Of a stretch of DNA of 5,398 bases, positions 1 through 5,398 are shown in pieces (positions within the stretch are counted from its first letter, which is position 1; every line of letters starts with the position of its first letter). Location: NCBI GenBank assembly GCA_946403615.1, contig CAMJAO010000165.1:1-5398 (forward strand), read 5' to 3'. The DNA is from an uncultured Prevotellaceae bacterium. GTDB taxonomy: Bacteria; Bacteroidota; Bacteroidia; Bacteroidales; Bacteroidaceae. The translations under genes were made by a program, and so were the position numbers. Under the pieces are notes generated by a model. It did no database searches and had not been told where the DNA came from. It saw only the letters and a list, made by a program, of their open reading frames with translations.

Positions 1-1162
1 TACTGAGGTGGAGTTTGTTGGGGCAAGACGTGAGAGCTATCACCGTGAGTCGCGCAAACCCATTGTCGAGGACGGCACGCTCGAGGACGATCAGAACCGC
101 CGCGACTTTACCATCAATGCCATGGCTATCTGCCTCAACAGTGAACGTTTTGGCGAGTTGGTCGATCCTTTCGGCGGTATCGACGACCTCTACGATGGCA
201 TTATCCGCACCCCCCTCGACCCTGATATCACCTTCAGCGACGACCCGCTGCGCATGCTCCGTTGCATCCGCTTCGCCACACAGTTGCGCTTTGATATCGA
301 CCCTGAAACCTTCGACGCCTTGGAGCGGAATGCCGAGCGCATCAAAATCATCAGCGGAGAGCGTATCGTCGATGAATTGAACAAAATACTCCGCACATCA
401 GCACCCAGCATCGGTTTCGTCGATTTGCAGCGGTGCGGACTGCTCTCGCTCATCATTCCTGAACTGGAGGAACTCGACAAGGTGGATACACGCAACGGAC
501 GTGCCCATAAGAACAATTTCTATCATACGCTCGAGGTGCTCGACAATGTGGCGCAGCACTCCGACTCGTTGTGGCTCCGCTGGGCCGCGCTCTTTCATGA
601 TATCGGCAAACCCAAGAGCAAACGGTGGGATCCTCAGGTGGGATGGACCTTCCACAACCACAATGCCATTGGCGCCAAGATGGTGCCCGAGATATTCCGC
701 CGCATGAAACTGCCGCTTGACATGAAGATGAAATATGTGCAGAAAATGGTGGAACTGCACATGCGCCCCATAGCCATTGCCGACGACGAGGTGACCGACA
801 GCGCGGTGAGGCGATTGCTCAGCGATGCCGGCGACGATATCGACGACCTGATGATTTTGTGCGAGGCCGACATCACCAGCAAAAATCAAGTCAAAAAACA
901 ACGGTTCCTTGATAATTTCCGCATTGTACGCGAGAAACTCGAAGACCTCAAGGTCAAAGACTATAAACGGCTTTTGCAGCCTTGTATTGACGGAAATGAG
1001 ATCATGTCGCTCTTTGGACTGAAACCTTCGCGCGAGGTAGGCGAACTCAAACAATATCTCAAGGATGCAGTGCTTGACAACCGTGTTCCTAATGAGCGCG
1101 AGCCTCTCATGAAATTGCTCTTGGAGAAGGCTGAGGAGATGGGTATAAATAATGTTAAATAA
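1..1162 (+). CDS. cca: CCA tRNA nucleotidyltransferase with HD domain, 3' part (5' end outside window)
   Basis: This enzyme adds or repairs the 3'-terminal CCA of tRNAs in the cytoplasm, using CTP and ATP without a nucleic-acid template. The reading frame is open from the first base (first full codon at 2). The GTG at 8 is not taken as the start, because the protein begins in mid-domain. Numbering from that GTG, visible motifs are EDGTLEDDQNRRDFTINAMA (21-40, containing the RRDxxxNA motif), DPFGGIDDLYDG (53-64) and DPLRMLRCIRFA (79-90), all typical of the class II polymerase head and neck. An HD-type metal-binding domain follows, with H173 in YHTLEV and HDIGK at 197-201, as in HD-bearing CCA enzymes; family knowledge suggests phosphatase or phosphodiesterase activity. 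The GS/DxD nucleotidyl-transfer motifs should lie in roughly 90-100 missing N-terminal residues. The gene ends in tandem TAATAA stops (1160-1165). Poly(A) polymerase I is the main look-alike, but the long HD region favours CCA addition. Confidence 0.95.
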   Translation, partial: TEVEFVGARRESYHRESRKPIVEDGTLEDDQNRRDFTINAMAICLNSERFGELVDPFGGIDDLYDGIIRTPLDPDITFSDDPLRMLRCIRFATQLRFDIDPETFDALERNAERIKIISGERIVDELNKILRTSAPSIGFVDLQRCGLLSLIIPELEELDKVDTRNGRAHKNNFYHTLEVLDNVAQHSDSLWLRWAALFHDIGKPKSKRWDPQVGWTFHNHNAIGAKMVPEIFRRMKLPLDMKMKYVQKMVELHMRPIAIADDEVTDSAVRRLLSDAGDDIDDLMILCEADITSKNQVKKQRFLDNFRIVREKLEDLKVKDYKRLLQPCIDGNEIMSLFGLKPSREVGELKQYLKDAVLDNRVPNEREPLMKLLLEKAEEMGINNVK

Positions 1163-1197
1163 TAATGTGGCATTGGCGTTGTCAGAAAATAATGAGT

Positions 1198-1206
1198 TAA
1201 CTTTGC
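1198..1206 (+). promoter_or_regulatory. Candidate Bacteroidota -7 promoter element (TAACTTTGC)
   Basis: TAACTTTG at 1198-1205 matches the Bacteroidota primary sigma factor -7 consensus TAnnTTTG at every fixed position. The upstream -33 TTTG is poorly matched: ATTG at 1172-1175 leaves a 22-base gap, and GTTG at 1178-1181 leaves 16, whereas about 19-21 is usual. If used, transcription would start near 1211 and give the efflux operon a leader of about 115 bases. That leader would run straight through the hairpin at 1220-1236, so either the hairpin is not a strong terminator or it acts as an attenuator. Confidence 0.5.
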
Positions 1207-1219
1207 AGATTGAAAACTC

Positions 1220-1240
1220 AATTTGGTTTCCAAGTTTTTT
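1220..1240 (+). terminator. Possible intrinsic terminator after cca, or leader hairpin
   Basis: AATTTGG (1220-1226) can pair with CCAAGTT (1230-1236) across a TTT loop, giving six Watson-Crick pairs and one T-G wobble. The T-run 1235-1240 overlaps the 3' arm and continues past it, as in rho-independent terminators. It lies 58 bases after the cca stop codon. The stem is short and AT-rich with a tight loop, so it is weak as terminators go. It starts only about 9 bases after the predicted transcription start of the promoter at 1198-1206, so it could instead be a 5' leader hairpin of the efflux mRNA. Confidence 0.4.
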
Positions 1241-1256
1241 ATTAGACTTATTTTCA

Positions 1257-1288
1257 TTTGAATGGCATATGCCCTCGTTTTATAGAAG
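1257..1288 (+). promoter_or_regulatory. Weak alternative promoter downstream of the hairpin
   Basis: A perfect -33 TTTG (1257-1260) lies 20 bases before TATAGAAG (1281-1288). The spacing is right for Bacteroidota, but the second box keeps only the TA and the final G of TAnnTTTG. Its attraction is position: it lies beyond the putative terminator and would give the efflux operon a short leader of about 35 bases. It also flanks the palindrome at 1264-1273, which would suit a repressor site. The sequence support is thin. Confidence 0.2.
1264..1273. repeat. 10-bp perfect palindrome upstream of the efflux operon
   Basis: GGCATATGCC is a perfect inverted repeat without a spacer, 53 bases upstream of the adaptor start codon. 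It is one of the few GC-containing spots in an AT-rich gap and sits between the two boxes of the weaker promoter candidate. That is where a dimeric repressor of a drug-efflux operon could bind. The symmetry does not extend cleanly into the flanks, and no regulator gene is in the window, so the operator role is only inferred. Confidence 0.3.
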
Positions 1289-1326
1289 AGGATAAAAAGA
1301 TTATTAAAATATAAATAAATTCAGGT

Positions 1327-2559
1327 ATGAAAAAGAACAGATTTTTGATGATTGCCGCTGCGGCAGCCATGTTGGTTTCCTGTGGCGGCGGTGGCAGCAT
1401 GAATTTTGGCGATAATGAGTACCCGGTGCAGACCGTTGGCACTCAGAACGCTGCCAGCCAAACCACTTACCCGGCAGCCATCAAGGGTATTCAGGACGTG
1501 GAAATCCGTCCGAAGGCTTCTGGTTTCATCACACGCGTGTGTGTGCAAGAGGGACAAACTGTTTCGGCAGGACAATTGCTCTTTGTCATCGACAACGAGA
1601 CCTATCAGGCTGCCGTACGTCAGGCTCAGGCTGCCGTCAATCAGGCTCAGGCTGCCGTCAACACTGCCACGTCGCAGATGAACACCGCTAAACTGACTTA
1701 TGACAATAGCCAGCAACTGCACAACAACAAAGTGATTGGCGACTATGAGTTGCAATCATCAAAAAACACATACGAGAGCGCTCAGGCACAGGTCAATCAG
1801 GCGAAAGCAGCGCTCGCTCAGGCTCAGGCCGGACTGGCTTCTGCCCGCGAGACATTGAGCTTCTGCTATGTCAAGAGCCCTGCCAGCGGTGTTGTGGGCA
1901 ATCTGCCCTATAAGGTGGGCGCACTGGTGAGTGCTTCCTCACCGCAGCCGCTGACCACTGTGTCGAACATCAGCACCATGGAGGTCTATTTCTCCATGTC
2001 CGAGAAAGACTTGCTCGAGATGACCAAGGCTTCAGGCGGTGCTAACGCTGCCATCCAAAACCTGCCGGCAGTGAAACTGATGCTGGCCGATGGTTCCATC
2101 TACAACCACGAGGGTAGGGTGACAAAGGTGAGCGGTGTGATTGACCAGAGCACCGGCTCGGTGTCGATGATAGCCCAGTTCCCCAACCCCGAGCGTCTTC
2201 TCAAGAGCGGCGGCTCCGGTTCTATCGTCATCCCCCGCAACAATGCCAATGCCATCGTCATCCCGCAGAGTTGCGTCATGGAGGTGCAGGACAAGCATTT
2301 CGTCTATGTGCTCCAAGACAGCATCGTCAACTATACCGAGATTGTTGTTGAGCCCCAGAACGACGGCCGCAACTACGTGGTAACATCTGGACTGAAAATC
2401 GGTGACAAATATGTGACCAACGGTATCACAAAACTGCAGGACAAGATGGTCATCAAACCCATCACTCCCGAGCAGTATGAGAAAAAGATGAAAGACGCCG
2501 AAAAACTGGGTGAGGCCCAGGGCGACGCATCCAAACTGAAGGAAGTGTTCAGCAAATAA
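1327..2559 (+). CDS. RND efflux periplasmic adaptor lipoprotein (AcrA/MexA-type membrane fusion protein)
   Basis: This is the periplasmic link between the RND pump encoded next and an outer-membrane TolC-like channel. It is 410 residues, normal for the family. The ATG at 1327 is chosen because it directly gives a lipoprotein signal: MKKNR, a hydrophobic alanine-rich core, then the lipobox LVSC with lipidated C19, followed by glycines. The leader has no Shine-Dalgarno sequence, only an A/T-rich stretch. Domains in order: first lipoyl half about 56-89 (PKASGFITRVCVQEGQTVSAG); alpha-helical hairpin about 92-175, very rich in Ala and Gln; second lipoyl half about 178-214 (YVKSPASGVVG, VGALVS); beta-barrel about 217-300; membrane-proximal domain about 300-378 (NAIVIPQSCV, VVTSGLKIGD); and a charged helical tail 380-410. 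The R and S of the RLS docking motif in the hairpin are replaced (N127, L131, G138). The following gene starts 35 bases downstream with no terminator between, which supports one operon. The substrate cannot be read from the sequence. Confidence 0.96.
   Translation: MKKNRFLMIAAAAAMLVSCGGGGSMNFGDNEYPVQTVGTQNAASQTTYPAAIKGIQDVEIRPKASGFITRVCVQEGQTVSAGQLLFVIDNETYQAAVRQAQAAVNQAQAAVNTATSQMNTAKLTYDNSQQLHNNKVIGDYELQSSKNTYESAQAQVNQAKAALAQAQAGLASARETLSFCYVKSPASGVVGNLPYKVGALVSASSPQPLTTVSNISTMEVYFSMSEKDLLEMTKASGGANAAIQNLPAVKLMLADGSIYNHEGRVTKVSGVIDQSTGSVSMIAQFPNPERLLKSGGSGSIVIPRNNANAIVIPQSCVMEVQDKHFVYVLQDSIVNYTEIVVEPQNDGRNYVVTSGLKIGDKYVTNGITKLQDKMVIKPITPEQYEKKMKDAEKLGEAQGDASKLKEVFSK
1606..1668 (+). repeat. 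21-bp tandem repeat encoding coiled-coil heptads
   Basis: Three in-frame 21-base units start at 1606, 1627 and 1648, each opening with CAGGCTGCCGT. Units 1 and 2 agree at 18 of 21 bases; units 2 and 3 agree at 16 of 21, with the differences near the end of unit 3. They encode QAAVRQA, QAAVNQA and QAAVNTA (residues 94-114), one heptad each, in the first helix of the adaptor's hairpin. Identity extends to synonymous positions, which points to recent duplication of a 21-base unit rather than protein-level constraint alone. Confidence 0.85.
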
Positions 2560-2562
2560 AAA

Positions 2563-2590
2563 ATCTCAAACCTCATATCTCAAACCAATA
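2563..2590 (+). repeat. Direct repeat in the adaptor-pump linker
   Basis: Two adjacent 14-base units, at 2563-2576 and 2577-2590, share an identical first 10 bases (ATCTCAAACC). They fill most of the 35-base gap between the adaptor stop codon and the pump start codon, ending 4 bases before the ATG at 2595. There is no hairpin or T-run, so this is not a terminator. It occupies the place where ribosomes must load for the pump, but it has no Shine-Dalgarno character. Its role is unknown, and it may be simple slippage duplication. Confidence 0.7.
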
Positions 2591-2594
2591 AATT

Positions 2595-5398
2595 ATGACA
2601 TTTACGAGATTTATCAAGCGGCCGGTGCTTTCTACGGTGATTTCCGTGGTGATTGTCATCCTCGGTTTCATCGGATTGCTCACGCTGCCTATTGAACAAT
2701 ACCCCGACATCGCACCGCCAACGGTTGTGGTTCACACCGCCTATCAGGGTGCTGATGCCGAAACGGTGAAAAACTCCGTGCTCGCACCGCTCGAAGAGAG
2801 TATCAACGGTGTGGAGAACATGACATACATGACATCGTCGGCCACCAACAACGGTTCGGCGAGCATTACCATCCAGTTCCGGCAGGGTGTCAACGCCGAT
2901 ATGTGTGCCGTCAACGTGCAGAACCGTGTGTCGCAGGCACAGGCATTATTGCCCGCTGAGGTCACGCGAGTGGGTGTCACCGTGATGAAACGTCAGACCT
3001 CACAGGTCATGATGTACACACTGACTTCGCCCGACGGACGTTACGATGATGAGTTCATCACTAACTACGCGAACATCAACGTGGTGCCTGCCATTAAGCG
3101 TATCCAGGGCGTGGGTGATGTGCAAAGCCCGGGTATGAAAAATTACTCCATGCGTATCTGGCTCAAGCCGGAAGTCATGAAGCAATACAACCTCATGCCC
3201 TCTGACATCACGCAGGCGCTGGCCGAGCAGAACATCGAGGCGGCTCCTGGTGCGTTTGGCGAACAGAGCGATGTGGCTTACGAGTACACGATGCGTTATC
3301 GCGGACGTCTGAAGACCCCGGAGGAATATGAAAACATCATCATCCGCAGCAATGTCGACGGACAGACGCTGAAACTCAAGGATGTGGCGCGCGTGGAACT
3401 CGGCGGATTGCAGTACTCCGTGTCGATGCGCAACAACAACAAGCCCTCTTGTATGGGTATGGTGCAGCAGATTGCAGGCTCCAATGCCAACGAGATTGCC
3501 AAGCAGGTGAAAGCCACCCTCGAGGAGCAGGCGAAAAACTTTCCACCGGGATTGGAATACCGCATCAACTATGACGTGACAGAATTCCTCTACGCTTCTA
3601 TTGAGGAGGTGGTCAAGACGCTCTTCATCACGCTGGCGCTTGTGTTCCTCGTGGTGTATGTCTTCTTGCAGGACTTCCGCTCTACGCTCATCCCGCTGAT
3701 TGCTGTACCCGTGTCGTTGATTGGTACCTTCTTCTTCCTGAAGATTTTCGGATTCTCCATCAACTTGCTAACGCTGTCGGCCCTCTTGCTTGCCATCGCT
3801 ATTGTGGTCGATGATGCCATCGTGGTGGTCGAGGCTGTGCACGCAAAACTCGACCTGGGCTATAAGAGCGCACTGAGGGCTTCTATCGACGCCATGAATG
3901 AGATCTCGGGCGCCATTATCTCTATCACGCTCGTGATGGCCTCGGTGTTCATCCCCGTGTCGTTCATCGGAGGCACCTCGGGTACTTTCTATCGCGAGTT
4001 TGGTATTACCATGGCGGTGTCCATCTTCATCTCGGCGTTGAACGCTCTGACGCTCTCGCCGGCTCTCTGTGCCATTTTCCTCAAACCCAAAAACGAGGAC
4101 GGCTCGGAGCGCAAGATGGGCCTGCTCAAGAGGTTCCATACCTCTTTCAACACTTCTTATGAGAAAATCCAGGGCAAATACAAGACTCGTGTCGAGAAAC
4201 TGGTGCGCAAACCCTTGCTGGCGGGCCTCTTCGTCGTTATCGGTATCGCAGCGCTTGTGTATGGATTGAACACCACCAAGACGGGTCTCGTGCCAGAAGA
4301 GGATACAGGTACGCTCTTCTGTACCATATCCATGCCTCCCTCGACATCTGTGGCTCGTACACGCCAGGTCATCGACCAGGTCGATGCCATGTTGGCTTCC
4401 AACACTGCCATCCAGAGCCGTGAGCAGATTCAGGGTTTTAACTTCATCGCTGGTCAGGGTTCCGACCAGGCCACGTTTATCATCAAACTGAAGCCCTTCT
4501 CTGAGCGTGGCATCACCGAGGGCGCCATGGCGGTGCTCGGCATGATTTACAAACAGACGGCCAGCATCAAAGACGCGCAGATTCTAGCTTTCTCGCCGCC
4601 TATGATTCCGGGCTTCTCGGCCAACAGCGGTCTGTCTATCGTCATGCAGGACCGTACGGGTGGCGACCTCAACAAGTTCTTCCAGATTACTCAAGGCTAT
4701 CTGGCAGAACTCAACAAGCGCCCCGAGATACAGACGGCCCAGACCTCGTACAACCCCTCTTATCCGCAATATATGATTGACGTGGATGTGGCGAAGTGTA
4801 AACAGAGCGGCATCACACCGCAGACTGTGCTGAGCACCCTGCAGGGATATTATGGCGGTATGTATGCGTCTAACTTCAATGCTTATGGTAAACTCTTCCG
4901 CGTGATGATTCAGGCTGAGGTGGAAAGCCGTGAGCGTCCTGAGGGCTTGAGCAATATCTATGTGCGCACTCCTTCGGGCATGACACCTATCACCGAGTTC
5001 TGCTCGATGAAACGTGTCTATGGTCCTTCTAACATCAACCGCTTTAACATGTACACCAGTATCAACGTCACCGCCACTGTGGCCGAGGGTTATTCCACTG
5101 GTGAGGCCATCAAAGCGGTGGGTGAAGTGGCTGAAGCCAACCTCCCGCAGGGTTATGTGTATGAGTTCTCTGGTCTGACACGTTCTGAGGCCGAGTCAAG
5201 CAATTCTACAGCGCTCATCTTCCTGCTTTGTATCGTGTTCGTGTATCTCATCCTCTCCGCACAGTATGAGAGTTACCTGTTGCCGTTGGCCGTGATTTTG
5301 TCACTCCCCTTCGGTCTGGCGGGCGCTTTCCTCTTCACGAAGTGGTCGGGTCACAACAATGATATCTACATGCAGATCTCGCTTATCATGCTGATTGG
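2595..5398 (+). CDS. AcrB-type RND (HAE1 family) inner-membrane efflux pump, 5' part (3' end outside window)
   Basis: This is the proton-driven inner-membrane pump of a tripartite efflux system, exporting drugs or other amphiphiles from the periplasm or membrane. The frame is uninterrupted for 934 codons; relatives have about 1040-1060. The ATG at 2595 gives the standard N-terminus (FIKRPVLSTVISVVIVILG, then LPIEQYPDIAPPTV). Layout: TM1 about 10-29; first porter loop about 30-335; TM2 about 339-357; TM3 about 364-382; TM4 about 389-412 with the proton-relay pair D406-D407 (VVDDAIVVVE); TM5 about 439-458; TM6 about 469-493; TM7 about 540-558; second porter loop about 560-870 (GLVPEEDTGT); TM8 about 872-889 (LSAQYES); TM9 about 895-915. 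The sequence stops at NDIYMQISLIMLIG; by eye alignment the conserved TM10 lysine (AcrB K940) should lie four or five codons past the end. Pocket residues F615, F617 and F628 match AcrB, but three others differ. An outer-membrane factor gene is expected next. Confidence 0.97.
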   Translation, partial: MTFTRFIKRPVLSTVISVVIVILGFIGLLTLPIEQYPDIAPPTVVVHTAYQGADAETVKNSVLAPLEESINGVENMTYMTSSATNNGSASITIQFRQGVNADMCAVNVQNRVSQAQALLPAEVTRVGVTVMKRQTSQVMMYTLTSPDGRYDDEFITNYANINVVPAIKRIQGVGDVQSPGMKNYSMRIWLKPEVMKQYNLMPSDITQALAEQNIEAAPGAFGEQSDVAYEYTMRYRGRLKTPEEYENIIIRSNVDGQTLKLKDVARVELGGLQYSVSMRNNNKPSCMGMVQQIAGSNANEIAKQVKATLEEQAKNFPPGLEYRINYDVTEFLYASIEEVVKTLFITLALVFLVVYVFLQDFRSTLIPLIAVPVSLIGTFFFLKIFGFSINLLTLSALLLAIAIVVDDAIVVVEAVHAKLDLGYKSALRASIDAMNEISGAIISITLVMASVFIPVSFIGGTSGTFYREFGITMAVSIFISALNALTLSPALCAIFLKPKNEDGSERKMGLLKRFHTSFNTSYEKIQGKYKTRVEKLVRKPLLAGLFVVIGIAALVYGLNTTKTGLVPEEDTGTLFCTISMPPSTSVARTRQVIDQVDAMLASNTAIQSREQIQGFNFIAGQGSDQATFIIKLKPFSERGITEGAMAVLGMIYKQTASIKDAQILAFSPPMIPGFSANSGLSIVMQDRTGGDLNKFFQITQGYLAELNKRPEIQTAQTSYNPSYPQYMIDVDVAKCKQSGITPQTVLSTLQGYYGGMYASNFNAYGKLFRVMIQAEVESRERPEGLSNIYVRTPSGMTPITEFCSMKRVYGPSNINRFNMYTSINVTATVAEGYSTGEAIKAVGEVAEANLPQGYVYEFSGLTRSEAESSNSTALIFLLCIVFVYLILSAQYESYLLPLAVILSLPFGLAGAFLFTKWSGHNNDIYMQISLIMLI

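Noticed and set aside
8..10. GTG at position 8 as the start of cca
   Set aside because: The frame is open upstream to base 1 and the protein would lack its essential nucleotidyl-transfer motifs, so this is an internal valine codon.
398..1054. Long open frame (218 codons) on the minus strand inside cca
   Set aside because: It is antisense to an unmistakable cca frame, its translation resembles no family, and it has no initiation context. It reflects the codon use of the sense gene.
1254..1442. Minus-strand 62-codon frame with a hydrophobic stretch spanning the intergenic gap
   Set aside because: Half of it is antisense to the adaptor's signal peptide, and the hydrophobic run comes from AT-rich intergenic sequence. 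No promoter or start context supports it.
2560..2594. Terminator or separate promoter between adaptor and pump
   Set aside because: There is no inverted repeat with a T-run and no TAnnTTTG element in these 35 bases; a shared transcript is the simpler reading.
3768..4139. Minus-strand open frame of 123 codons inside the pump gene
   Set aside because: Its product is a His/Arg/Asp/Glu-rich low-complexity string, typical of the reverse complement of a membrane-protein gene. The sense frame is continuous and conserved.
1..5398. Novel system, mobile element, CRISPR array, tRNA or other RNA gene
   Set aside because: All but 199 bases are covered by three well-known protein families. I saw no spaced repeats of CRISPR type, no transposase or terminal inverted repeats, no tRNA-like fold and no abrupt change in composition.

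Overview
The window reads as ordinary chromosomal sequence from a member of the Bacteroidota, most likely the order Bacteroidales (Prevotella- or Bacteroides-like). Three things suggest this: no gene start has a Shine-Dalgarno sequence and the leaders are A/T-rich; a match to the Bacteroidota -7 promoter element (TAnnTTTG) lies in the only long intergenic gap; and the efflux adaptor is a lipoprotein with a Bacteroidota-style signal. The genus assignment is an impression, not a demonstration.

Layout, all on the + strand. Positions 1-1162 hold the 3' part of cca, encoding the tRNA CCA-adding nucleotidyltransferase with its HD domain; its N-terminal catalytic motifs lie upstream of the window. 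A 164-base AT-rich gap (1163-1326) follows, with a possible terminator hairpin, one or two promoter candidates and a 10-bp palindrome. Positions 1327-2559 hold a complete RND periplasmic adaptor lipoprotein. After a 35-base linker containing a 14-bp direct repeat, positions 2595-5398 hold the first 934 codons of an AcrB-type (HAE1) RND inner-membrane pump, which is cut off by the window end just before transmembrane helix 10 would reach its conserved lysine.

The adaptor and pump are almost certainly one transcription unit, with an outer-membrane TolC-like factor expected downstream, outside the window. The pump would be driven by the proton-motive force, with the adaptor linking it to the outer-membrane channel. 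The cca gene is functionally unrelated and is simply the upstream neighbour. No regulator gene, RNA gene, mobile element or CRISPR array is visible. I found no convincing undescribed system. The points most worth a second look are substitutions in the pump's phenylalanine-rich drug pocket, the missing RLS docking residues in the adaptor, and the layout of the intergenic control region.
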